Assembly: GCF_017676345.1 (NCBI RefSeq)
Contig: NZ_JAFFZM010000013.1
Span: forward strand, 62,001-126,000
Direction: 5' to 3'
Source of the DNA: Streptomyces smyrnaeus
GTDB lineage: Bacteria; Actinomycetota; Actinomycetes; Streptomycetales; Streptomycetaceae
Length of the DNA: 64,000 nt
The notes under the pieces were generated by a model that worked only from the letters and a program-made list of their open reading frames with translations, was not told the origin of the DNA and did no database searches. The stretch's first letter is position 1; the number at the start of each line of letters is the position of its first letter. The translations under genes and the position numbers were made by a program. Positions 15,780 through 23,181 of this stretch are shown piece after piece.

Positions 15780-16550
15780 TTAGGCGGAGGCGGCGGCCAC
15801 GAAGAACGGAATGGCGATGAAAAGGCGGCCGCCCTCGGCGCGTCGGCGCTGCTCGATGAGCCACTCGTCGGCCTGATCACGGTCGACGGCGCCGCTCATG
15901 CAGGCCGGCTCGGCGAGCCTGGTGAGCAGCGACAGCATCGCGGGGTCGGTGAACACGATGGTGTGCACCTCGACGGTGACATCGTCGAAGCCGCTGTCCA
16001 GGAGCAGGTTGCGGTACTGGCGGCCGGCGCGGGGCGTGCCCAGGAGGTCGGCGCGGGCATGCACGATCGTGCGGGTGAGCGCCGCGTCGTCCGAGTCGAT
16101 CATGATGGCGTCCCAGTCCTGCCCGACCAGGACTGCCCTGCCGCCCGGGGCAAGGACGCGCCGGGCTTCGGCCATCGCGCGCCCTGGTTCCCGAAGCACA
16201 TGGAACACCTTGTCGGCGCGGTAGCCGCGCACGCTTCCGTCGGCGAACGGCAGATTCTCGGCTCCCGCCTCCCGGAACTCGGTCGCCGCCCACCGTTCCC
16301 GGGCCGCGGTCAGCATCACCGGGTCGGGGTCCACACCCACCGCGTGGATGCCGCGTTCGGCCAGCTCGGCGACGGCGCGTCCGGCGCCGCAGCCGATGTC
16401 CACGACAGTCGAGCCCGGGACGAGAGACAGCAGTTCGTAGGAGCGGGCCCGCAGCCGGGTGGCGCTGGGCAGCTGGTCCGCCGCGTCGAGGACGGCCAGC
16501 AGGGACTGGGTGTCGCGGTGCTCTTCCACCGCTTCCTGGTTTCTGGACAT
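15780..16550 (-). CDS. SAM-dependent class I methyltransferase
   Basis: A 256-residue Rossmann methyltransferase. Motif I is VVDIGCGAGRAVAELAERG (about residues 52-70), the acidic residue after strand 2 is in VGVDPDPVML, motif II is AENLPFADGSV, and motif III is VLAPGGRAVLVGQDW. The C-terminal half resembles ubiquinone/arsenite-like small-molecule methyltransferases, but no specific Cys or substrate motif is visible. The ATG at 16550 is 7 bases downstream of a candidate -10, so the mRNA may be leaderless. It is divergent from the MerR gene; a MerR-type long-spacer promoter upstream suggests activation by that protein. Confidence 0.85.
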   Translation of the reverse strand: MSRNQEAVEEHRDTQSLLAVLDAADQLPSATRLRARSYELLSLVPGSTVVDIGCGAGRAVAELAERGIHAVGVDPDPVMLTAARERWAATEFREAGAENLPFADGSVRGYRADKVFHVLREPGRAMAEARRVLAPGGRAVLVGQDWDAIMIDSDDAALTRTIVHARADLLGTPRAGRQYRNLLLDSGFDDVTVEVHTIVFTDPAMLSLLTRLAEPACMSGAVDRDQADEWLIEQRRRAEGGRLFIAIPFFVAAASA

Positions 16551-16557
16551 GGACGTC

Positions 16558-16588
16558 AGGCTGCGACTTAATGTCGGCGTGAAGTCAA
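16558..16588 (-). promoter_or_regulatory. MerR-type promoter with 19-base spacer and dyad
   Basis: Reverse strand: -35 TTGACT (16588-16583), then 19 bases, then CAGCCT (16563-16558) as a poor -10, then 7 bases to the methyltransferase ATG. The dyad GACTT (16565-16569) / AAGTC (16582-16586) sits between the boxes. An overlong spacer with a dyad inside is the hallmark of MerR-activated promoters. Confidence 0.45.
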
Positions 16589-16611
16589 GCGAAGACAACG
16601 GCGCCGCCGGG

Positions 16612-17049
16612 ATGAGCATCGGCGCTCTTGCGGCACGGTTCGGCCTGGCCACTCATGTCCTGCGGCATTGGGAGTCGATGGGCCTGCTGCACCCCCATCG
16701 GGACGCGGGCGGGCGCCGCCGCTACGGTGCCGACGACCTCACCCGCGTGGCGACAATCCTCATCTCCAAGGAGGCCGGCCTCGGCCTGGACATCATCAGG
16801 AGCCTGTCCGCCACCGTCGACCGCACCACCCGGCACAAGATCCTGCATCCCGAGGCCGAGAAGCTCCGATCCAGAATCGCGGCGGCCCAGGTCTCGTTGG
16901 AGCTCATCGAGGGCGGCCTGAACTGCGCGCACGAGGACATCACCCAGTGCCCGAACTACCAGCGGCTCATCGCCGAGCGGGTCGGCCCCCGAGTGCCGGC
17001 GCACGGGCGGGCGCAAGACGGGAACCCGCCTGCTGCGCGGGCTGATTGA
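16612..17049 (+). CDS. MerR-family transcriptional regulator
   Basis: A 145-residue MerR regulator. The N-terminal HTH and wing are MSIGALAARFGLATHVLRHW, then GGRRRYGADDLTRVA, followed by the dimerisation coiled coil (VDRTTRHKILHPEAEKLRSR and onward). Two Cys near the C-terminus (NCAHEDITQCPNY) could bind a metal or ligand. The ATG at 16612 starts directly at the family N-terminus; an in-frame GTG at 16579 would overlap the operator dyad. It is divergent from the methyltransferase gene, its most likely target. The inducing compound is unknown. Confidence 0.85.
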   Translation: MSIGALAARFGLATHVLRHWESMGLLHPHRDAGGRRRYGADDLTRVATILISKEAGLGLDIIRSLSATVDRTTRHKILHPEAEKLRSRIAAAQVSLELIEGGLNCAHEDITQCPNYQRLIAERVGPRVPAHGRAQDGNPPAARAD

Positions 17050-17329
17050 GCACAGATCGGCCGACGAGCCAATGATCACCGCTGTGGCGCCAACCTCATG
17101 AGAAGGCACACCCAGCGCCCGACAGGTGCTCGGGGCTGGCGGCGTGCTGGAGGTGTGGCTGGTCGGCGCTCGCGCCTTCGACCGGGTGCTGGGAGAGCAG
17201 CGGGGGCGTGGTGCGCTCGTGCGCCCGGTCAGGGGTGCGGTACAGCGGCGGGGCGAGCGGCTCCGGCCCGGTGGCTGCGGCCGTGTTCCTGCCTCTGGCT
17301 GGTACTCCGTCGTCCCATTCATCCGATTC

Positions 17330-17530
17330 GTCGCCGCCAGTACGGCTGCAGTTCGGCGGCTGGGAGGACGGCCGCTTGCCCAAGGCCCCGCAGTGCTGTC
17401 GGATCACTCCGGCCGAAGCGGTGCCGCACTTGGGGAACGACACGTTCTCGACGCCCCACACCTCAGGCCGGATCGCCTCGCACAACCGCTCGGCGGTCCG
17501 CCACCGCACCGGGTGGCCGGCCCCAGCCCT
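17330..17530 (-). pseudogene. IS701-family transposase fragment
   Basis: The reverse frame reads AERLCEAIRPEVWGVENVSF followed by PKCGTASAGVIRQHCGALGK. This is the catalytic-Asp region of IS701-type transposases, which normally have V-D-D or D-E-T where this copy reads GVENVSF, so the key Asp appears lost. It covers the last part of the TetR gene in another frame. The rest of 17050-17462 shows no other gene. Confidence 0.6.
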
Positions 17531-18119
17531 GCTCGACCGACTGGCGGCATCGGGCGGGTTCGTCTCCTGCACTGGTGAACAGTGCGGTCAGCATGGGTGC
17601 GCCGTGAGCAAGGGTCTGGTGCGGCAGGGGGCCTGTGGCGACGAGTGAGGCGAGTCCGTGGCCGATGGTCCAGCTCTGTGTCGCCAGTTCCAGCGGGTCT
17701 ACCTCATCACGGAAGCGCCCGCTCGCCTTGGCCCGCTCGATGGATCGGACGAGACGGTGCAGGGTTTCGTCCGCGGCGCCGGCGTCTTCGAGGTCGAAGC
17801 CTGCGTCGAACATGACGCGGTAGAGGTCGGGGTTCTCCAGGGCGTTGGCCAGGTAGGCGGCGCCCAGGGCGGCGAGGTCTCGTACCGGGTCCGCGGAGAT
17901 CTTGACGGCTGCGAGTCGGGTGGCCAGGCGTGTGAAGCCTTCTTGTCGCAGTGCCTTCCAGAGGCCGTCCATGCCGCCGAAGTAGGTGTAGACGGCCATC
18001 GTCGATACGCCGGTTCCGGCGACGAGGGTGCGCAGTGTGACCGGTTGCCTCGTCCGCAGCATCTGTGCGGCCCGGTCGAGCAGCAGGGAGCGGACCGCTG
18101 GGTCTTTCGTCCTCGCCAT
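17463..18119 (-). CDS. TetR-family repressor, divergent from ridA-like gene; tail altered by IS701
   Basis: A 218-residue TetR protein. The HTH is RTRQPVTLRTLVAGTGVSTM, then AVYTYFGGMDGLW (to about residue 50), with a TetR_C ligand domain (LEDAGAADETLHRLVRSIER). The ATG at 18119 has GGAG upstream; the frame to 18221 would enter the divergent gene. After LTALFTSAGDEPA the last 27 residues are read through DNA that encodes IS701 transposase in another frame, so the native C-terminus has probably been replaced. A palindrome between it and the RidA gene suggests that it represses both. It may still be functional because the fold is complete before the altered tail. Confidence 0.8.
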   Translation of the reverse strand: MARTKDPAVRSLLLDRAAQMLRTRQPVTLRTLVAGTGVSTMAVYTYFGGMDGLWKALRQEGFTRLATRLAAVKISADPVRDLAALGAAYLANALENPDLYRVMFDAGFDLEDAGAADETLHRLVRSIERAKASGRFRDEVDPLELATQSWTIGHGLASLVATGPLPHQTLAHGAPMLTALFTSAGDEPARCRQSVEQGWGRPPGAVADRRAVVRGDPA

Positions 18120-18131
18120 GGCTCCACAATA

Positions 18132-18146
18132 CATAGCAACGCTATG
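18132..18146. promoter_or_regulatory. Operator palindrome between tetR-like and ridA-like genes
   Basis: CATAGC-AAC-GCTATG is a perfect 6+6 palindrome with a 3-base centre, in the 82-base divergent gap. TATG sequences on each strand could be part of overlapping -10 elements, so a bound repressor would block both genes. Confidence 0.55.
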
Positions 18147-18201
18147 CTTTGATGGGTGCCGAGATCTTGCTGCTCCATCTGCCACGAGGAAGAGGTCGCT
18201 C

Positions 18202-18609
18202 ATGTCTGTGACGCTGCTCAACCCCGAGGGATTGCCGAAGCCCGAGGTCTACCGGCAGCTGTCGGTAGCCACCGGTTCGAAGCTGGTGTTCCTCGCGGGG
18301 CAGGTCGCCCGCGACGCCGACGGCCGCCCTGTGGGCCAAGGGGACTTCGCCGCGCAGGTCGAGCAGTGCTACCTCAACATCAGCACCGCTCTGGCCGCGA
18401 TCGGCAGCTCCTTCGATGACGTGGCGAAGCTGACCGTCTACGTCGTCGACTGGAGCTCCGAGAAGATGCCGCTGCTGGGTCAGGGCGTGAGCCGGGCGGC
18501 AGCGAAACTGGGGATCGACCCGGTCAAGCCGATCACCCTGCTGGGCGTCGCGGCGCTGGGGGAACCGGACCTGCTGGTCGAGGTCGAAGCCACCGCGGTC
18601 ATCGAATAG
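18202..18609 (+). CDS. RidA-family (YjgF/YER057c/UK114) enamine/imine deaminase
   Basis: A 135-residue RidA-superfamily protein. It has the usual core: KLVFLAGQVARDADGRPVG, then QVEQCYLNISTALAAIGSSF, then DVAKLTVYVVDW and ITLLGVAALGEPDLLVEVEA. The canonical deaminase Arg lies in R-V-E/Q-I-E-A-x motifs near the C-terminus of RidA. Here that segment reads LLVEVEATAVIE without an obvious matching Arg, so it may belong to a divergent Rid subfamily. It would form a cytoplasmic trimer acting on reactive enamines or as part of a catabolic module. The divergent TetR gene is the likely regulator. Confidence 0.82.
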   Translation: MSVTLLNPEGLPKPEVYRQLSVATGSKLVFLAGQVARDADGRPVGQGDFAAQVEQCYLNISTALAAIGSSFDDVAKLTVYVVDWSSEKMPLLGQGVSRAAAKLGIDPVKPITLLGVAALGEPDLLVEVEATAVIE

Positions 18610-18639
18610 CCGTAGCACTGCGAGCAGGTGGCCAACGGG

Positions 18640-18880
18640 ACCATCCACCATCTGGGCACCGGGGCGCAGTCGCGGGAACTGCCCGAACGCTTCGGCCCAT
18701 GGCAGACCATCCACAAGCGGCACTTGCTGTGGTCGGCGGAAGGAACCTGGAGAGCTCCTGAGGTACGTCCAGTCCGCCGCCGATGCCGAAGCCAGCATCG
18801 ACTGGTACATCGACGTCGACTCCACCAGCACGCGCGCTCACCAGCACGCCACCGTCCGAGTGATGGCTCGGACCTTGATC
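18640..18880 (+). pseudogene. IS5-family transposase remnant (frameshifted N-terminal half)
   Basis: Forward frame one reads RELPERFGPWQTIHKRHLLW followed by SAEGTW. A second frame continues YVQSAADAEASIDWYIDVDS and TSTRAHQHAT, which contains the first catalytic Asp region of IS5-type transposases. The break between frames near 18750 and the missing C-terminal half make it non-functional. The region 18880-19123 holds only the inverted repeat described separately. Confidence 0.7.
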
Positions 18881-18986
18881 TCGGTCTCTCCTCACTTCCG
18901 GTGCACGTCGACACACCCCCGTCGTCCATGGGGTACCGCAGGACCTCGACGTGGCACCGCAAGGCCTCGGGGCCATCCCAGCATGC

Positions 18987-19067
18987 GCGGTGGCCCACCG
19001 ACGGTGGAGAGACGCGCGCCCGGCACCGGCGTCGTCAGCTCCCTGTCCTTCGTCGGTGGGCCACCGC
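18987..19067. repeat. 17-base inverted repeat flanking 47 bases
   Basis: GCGGTGGCCCACCGACG (18987-19003) and its perfect reverse complement (19051-19067). The 81-base unit could be a strong RNA hairpin ending the reverse-strand transcript from 19525, a MITE-like element, or an IS-end pair. No target-site duplication is obvious. Confidence 0.6.
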
Positions 19068-19123
19068 TCACGCCTGCTTCCAAGAAGCCTCTCCTGTAAG
19101 ACAGGCCGTGCACATCCGGTGTC

Positions 19124-19525
19124 TCAGCTGCTGCGGATCTGCCGCGGCTGCGCGGCCGGTCCGCTCCGGTGGCGCAGCCGTCGTCGCACGTGTATGGCGC
19201 CGCCCAGTACGGCGGTACCGGCCCCCCACGCCATCAGTTGCTTGGCTCCGCTCCACCGGGCAGTGCGGGCGTGTTCGCACACGGGCGTGAGATGGGGGTC
19301 CCCTGAGGGGGTCTTGAGTGTGCGGGGGGAGAGGAGGGATCCGCACTCTTCCCGCACCGTCGCAGTCGGATCGGCGGGATCCGCGTTCGCACGGAAGGGC
19401 ACCAGCACCACGACGACCGAGGTCATGAGCAGCAACACCGGGATGGACCACAGCACGAGGTTCACTGTCAGTCTCTTCCACCGGTGCGCTGTTCGTCCTG
19501 CTCCGGTTGCTGCGGCCTTGGTCAT
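19124..19525 (-). CDS. Small membrane protein with two helices
   Basis: A 133-residue protein of unknown function. One strong helix (VNLVLWSIPVLLLMTSVVVVLV) is near the N-terminus and a weaker second one (KQLMAWGAGTAVLGGAIHV) near the C-terminus. Between them is a short loop with two Cys (EECGSLLSPRTL and TPVCEHARTARW) that would be outside the cell and could pair. The C-terminus is basic. The ATG at 19525 has a GGGGAGGAA ribosome site; an ATG at 19588 lacks one. It lies upstream of and divergent from the WXG-like pair. Confidence 0.6.
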   Translation of the reverse strand: MTKAAATGAGRTAHRWKRLTVNLVLWSIPVLLLMTSVVVVLVPFRANADPADPTATVREECGSLLSPRTLKTPSGDPHLTPVCEHARTARWSGAKQLMAWGAGTAVLGGAIHVRRRLRHRSGPAAQPRQIRSS

Positions 19526-19963
19526 TGCCCGTGTTCCTCCCCGCCGAGTGCTTCCCGCGCCCGGATGCACGGTGCGCGCCTGTCTCATGCCCGCAGTCGG
19601 TTCCCTGACGGCTCACCTCGTCGGCGATGCGACAGACGGTCGGTGCGGCAGGCTCCCGTCATGCGCCTGGCACGCTCGCGCTCAGCGTAGCCACCGACGC
19701 TCCTCGTCAACGGCCCGGCTCTGCGCGTTCGCTCGGCGCCCCGGCACGTTTGCGACCGTGACAGGTCTCCGGCTCTCGCGCATGGTCCGATTCTCAGGGC
19801 CTCTCAGGGCCTCTTCGGGCCTCTTCGTGTCAGGGATTCGGAGGCGCAATGATGCGGATTGATGCTGCTGGGGCAGCAGGTGCACGTGTGCTGTGCTCGA
19901 CCGGTGCGGGGATACCATGCCCACGTCACGGAACGTCACGAATGGTGAGAGCTGGGGAGCGCG

Positions 19964-20479
19964 TTGGACTCGTTCAAGGCGGAGTGGGGTGCGCTGGTTT
20001 CGCGGGCGCAGGAGGGGCACGATTCGCGGATGCGGCTCGACTCCGCAGCTCCGGAGGGCGGCGGGAGCACCGGTCCGGGTGGTGCCGATCGGCTGGCCTC
20101 GGACCCTGCGGCGAAGAAGGCTTCGGCGAAGTATGTCGACGAGGAACTGCTGCCGCAGCTGCGCAGTGCGGGCCGCATGGCCGGGCAGCCGTCCGAAGGC
20201 TCCCAGCCGGGGATGTTGGGCAGCGAGCGCGCTCAACCCGGCGGCACGATGCATACCTGGGAGGCCTGGGAGGGCGTCGAACACGTGTTGCGACAGTGGG
20301 GCAAGCAGGTCCGCAACCTCGAACAGCGCCTCCAAGGCGAGCGGGACGCACTGCGCGGAGTGCGGGTGCTCCTGCAGTCGAGGGACGGTCTCGTGCACAA
20401 CTCCATCTTGACCGGCACGGACCCCTACCAGCCCACTCTTCCCGGCAACGAACCCACCGGCCTGCGCCCGGCCCGGTAG
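19964..20479 (+). CDS. WXG-locus companion protein (helical, TTG start)
   Basis: A 171-residue hydrophilic, helical protein starting with TTG (19964), preceded by GGGGAG. It has MDSFKAEWGALVSRAQEGHD at the start, a Gly/Pro-rich middle and a C-terminal helix pair (TWEAWEGVEHVLRQWGKQVR, then LEQRLQGERDALRGV). This matches the small first proteins of Streptomyces WXG100/ESX-like two-gene toxin loci, although a strict W-x-G turn is not clear. It ends 19 bases before the toxin-like gene and is probably its secretion partner or chaperone. Function is inferred from context. Confidence 0.6.
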   Translation: MDSFKAEWGALVSRAQEGHDSRMRLDSAAPEGGGSTGPGGADRLASDPAAKKASAKYVDEELLPQLRSAGRMAGQPSEGSQPGMLGSERAQPGGTMHTWEAWEGVEHVLRQWGKQVRNLEQRLQGERDALRGVRVLLQSRDGLVHNSILTGTDPYQPTLPGNEPTGLRPAR

Positions 20480-20498
20480 GGGCAGAAGGGTCCGGGCG

Positions 20499-21764
20499 AT
20501 GACGCTCACCTTCCGCGACATCATGTCCGCCGACGCGACCGAACTGGAGAATGCCGCGGCGGCCTTCCGGCGCATGGGCAAACGCTTCGGTGAGCTGCGC
20601 ACCGACTACGACGCCCGCGTGCGAGGCCAGGTCGCCAGAAGCTCCTGGGAGGGCCTCGCGAGAGTGGGCTACGACGAGGTGGCGCGTGTCTCCTCGGGCC
20701 AGTTCGGCGATGCCAAGCACCAGGCGCAGAACATCGCCACCTTGCTGACCAAGGCGTACGACGACCTGGTGGACAGGAAGCGGACCCTCGGCAGGCGGGT
20801 GAAGGCCGCTGAGGAGGACAGGATGAGTGTGGACGGCGACGGCCGGGTCACGCTCGACACCACCAAACTCAGCGAGGGCGAACGCCTGGCCAGAGGGCAC
20901 GACAACACCTTCGCCGAGGCCCTCGACGAAGAGGTCGCGAAATGGCAGTCCCGTATCGACGCGGCCGTCGAAGCCGTCAACGACACGGACGCCGCGATCA
21001 AGAAGACCCTCATCGCGGCCGTTGAGCCACCCGATAGCCGCGCGGCCGGAGCACACGGGTTCAACCCCGAGAAGGTCGAGTACACGCCCCCGGGAACCCG
21101 GCAGGACCTGGACCGGATCCTCCGCGACTATCAGGTCGACCCGGACGCGGGCGGCTTGGTCGAGTATCCCCGCAACTGGGTCCTGCACGCAGGCGCCCTG
21201 GTCCTGGAGATGAACGAGAGTGTCACGGCTCAGGAGGCGGACATGCTCGACGGTCTGGGCCTCAGCGGGTTGAAGGACTTCAAAGAGGTGAAGGGCAAAG
21301 CGTTCGACGCCGCCGACGACCGGTTCGCGCCCGACATACGAAACGGCAATCCGGACCGGAACGACAACCACAACGACGCTTTCCGCCACACCTACTGGAA
21401 CGCGCTGATGACGAAGAAGTACGGCGCCCAGTGGACCGAGAAGTACGCCACCACCCACGAGGCCCGGCCCGGTAACCAGCCCGAGCGCGAAGCCATGGAC
21501 CTCTACAACAACGAAATCGGCAGACGCATCGCCCAGGACCACCCCGACGCGAGCGAAGAAGAGCTCGCCGACCTGGTGGAGAAGGCCGTGCGAGACGGCG
21601 AAACGGTCGTGGTCGACCACGGCGGAGGCCGTCTCACGTTCAGCGACCGGATCAGCTCCCGCGAGACCGGCGAGCCGAAGCTCCAGCCCCCGGAGCGAGG
21701 ACAACCCGGCAAGTCCAGCAGCCTGGGCGGCGGCTCGGCAGTCGGAGAAGACAGCGGAAGCTGA
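20499..21764 (+). CDS. WXG-like protein with C-terminal DUF6973 putative toxin domain
   Basis: A 421-residue protein. The first 120 residues are a helical hairpin with a WEG turn (Trp50-Gly52), like WXG100/LXG export domains. A coiled region follows (residues 120-200). The C-terminal part (about 285-350) has the DUF6973 pattern: NHNDAFRHTYWNAL, then THEARPGNQPERE and MDLYNNEIGRRIA. Conserved His, Glu and Asn residues suggest a metal- or substrate-binding site. DUF6973 occurs at the C-terminus of polymorphic-toxin-like proteins. The order companion-WXG-toxin suggests an ESX-type or contact-dependent effector. No immunity gene is recognisable downstream; an IS5 remnant begins about 155 bases after it. 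Enzymatic activity unknown. Confidence 0.65.
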   Translation: MTLTFRDIMSADATELENAAAAFRRMGKRFGELRTDYDARVRGQVARSSWEGLARVGYDEVARVSSGQFGDAKHQAQNIATLLTKAYDDLVDRKRTLGRRVKAAEEDRMSVDGDGRVTLDTTKLSEGERLARGHDNTFAEALDEEVAKWQSRIDAAVEAVNDTDAAIKKTLIAAVEPPDSRAAGAHGFNPEKVEYTPPGTRQDLDRILRDYQVDPDAGGLVEYPRNWVLHAGALVLEMNESVTAQEADMLDGLGLSGLKDFKEVKGKAFDAADDRFAPDIRNGNPDRNDNHNDAFRHTYWNALMTKKYGAQWTEKYATTHEARPGNQPEREAMDLYNNEIGRRIAQDHPDASEEELADLVEKAVRDGETVVVDHGGGRLTFSDRISSRETGEPKLQPPERGQPGKSSSLGGGSAVGEDSGS

Positions 21765-21918
21765 GCAACTGACCCGGCGCCCGCAGCGAACCCGCTCGGG
21801 CGGTCGGGCTCACCGGCCGTACGGATACGCCGCAGCTCGGAACCACTCGACATGTGCCCGCAGCAGCTCGTCCTGGCGACGCCGCAGCCAGGCGAGCGAC
21901 GGCGAGAGCCGCGGCGCG

Positions 21919-22088
21919 CGCGCCGGCCGTCCGCCGAGGTTCGACCCCCAGGACCACAAGGCAGGGCATACGGTCGAGTGCTGCATCAAGCACCTCAAGA
22001 GGTACCGCGCCATGGCCACGAGGACGACAAGCCCGCTGTCCGCTGCGAAGCGACCGTCCTCGTAGCGGCCATCAACGAGTGGCTGTGA
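21919..22088 (+). pseudogene. IS5-family transposase remnant (C-terminal end)
   Basis: One forward frame reads RPPRFDPQDHKAGHTVECCI and KHLKRYRAMATR. After a frame change it ends YDKPAV-like then ATVLVAAINEWL and a stop, exactly the C-terminus of IS5-type transposases. The upstream part of the gene is absent, so it is a remnant. It directly follows the toxin-like gene. Confidence 0.7.
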
Positions 22089-22109
22089 TCTCCGGGCGGC
22101 AGCGCCTCG

Positions 22110-22559
22110 TCAGACGGTGGTGAACCGCAGTTCCGGGCGTTCCCACGCAACCTTCGGAGGCGATGGGGCGATCGTCCCCACCCGCTCGGCGCCCAGACGC
22201 CGGTAGAACTCCTCGGCCGGGGGGTGGGAGACCACACGGACGTCAGTCAGGCCGACCTGTCTGGCCTGGTCGATCATGTGCTCGATGAGGAGTCGGCCGA
22301 TGCCCGTTCCCTGCGCGCTGTCCGCCACGAAGGCCAGGTCCAACTCCGGTGGCTCCACCAGCAGGGCGTAGAAGCCCAGCAGTCGCCCGACCGCATCGAC
22401 GGCCACGAAAACCCGGTGCCGGGCAATGTAGTCGGCGGTGACTCGGTAGCCGGAGATGATCGAGGCGTACTCCCCCCGGTAGGCGCTGGAATCGTGGATC
22501 AGTGTGGTGAGGTGCTCTGCATCGGATGCGACTGCGCGCCTGATCGTCATGGACTGCAT
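22110..22559 (-). CDS. GNAT-family N-acetyltransferase
   Basis: A 149-residue acetyltransferase. The acetyl-CoA-binding motif A is LDLAFVADSAQGTGIGRLLI (Q-x-x-G-I/T-G), followed by the helix EHMIDQARQVGL and the late strand VRVVSHPPAEEFYRRLGAER. Size and motif order are normal for a single-domain GNAT that acetylates a small amine or an antibiotic; the acceptor is not predictable. Two starts (22559 and 22550) differ by three residues. It stands alone between IS debris on both sides, with no operon partner. Confidence 0.85.
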   Translation of the reverse strand: MQSMTIRRAVASDAEHLTTLIHDSSAYRGEYASIISGYRVTADYIARHRVFVAVDAVGRLLGFYALLVEPPELDLAFVADSAQGTGIGRLLIEHMIDQARQVGLTDVRVVSHPPAEEFYRRLGAERVGTIAPSPPKVAWERPELRFTTV

Positions 22560-22681
22560 CCGTCGCAGTATAGGAGCGAATACCTGCAGAGCCTATTACC
22601 TGTTCGGCTCTGATCGACTTCCGGTACACGCCCAAGTGCGCTGACTTCAGGCGCTGCCTGCAGGTCAGCGCGCTCCCAAGG

Positions 22682-23022
22682 GTGAGGCAGGGTTCGTGGA
22701 TGTCGTCGCGTATCGAGGCGGCAGCTTCCCTCGGCTACGACACCCCGTACTACGGGGCCTGGCCCACCCTTGTTCGGCCAACGGTCGCCCATCGGGCGCG
22801 CGAATGGTCCACCCGCCTGGGAATGGTGGCTGCCGGCCTGGGGGTCTGTCTGCTGCCGGGTATGGCGGTCTCTCCTCCGCCCCAGTCGGCGTGAGAATCG
22901 TCCGGGTCGAGGACCGCCACTGGCAGGGACGTGCGACCATCGCCGTGACCAGCGAACAGCGTTCGGCGGAAACCGACGCGGCTGTAGCAGCCCTGAGACA
23001 ACAGGCGCTTGACCTGCGTTGA
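22682..23022 (+). pseudogene. LysR regulator remnant (C-terminal effector domain)
   Basis: One forward frame reads TRLGMVAAGLGVCLLPGMAV and stops shortly after. A second continues VGVRIVRVEDRHWQGRATIA and then ETDAAVAALRQQALDLR to a stop at 23022. Together they match the last third of a LysR substrate-binding domain, with the family G-x-G-V-x-L-L-P turn. The HTH and the first half are missing and there is a frameshift, so it is a pseudogene. No gene is seen at 22560-22681 or 23023-23181. Confidence 0.6.
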
Positions 23023-23181
23023 GCCTTTCCCGGCAGTGCGTCTCCCGAGTGGAGACAGCTGCGGTGACGGCGTCATCGCTTCGGGTTGCTCCGCGGTCTG
23101 CGGCCGAGTACTCACACCCACACCGAACGGCAGAATCACCCGACCGGTCACGCCCGACCAGGACAGCTCAACAGGATCGTG

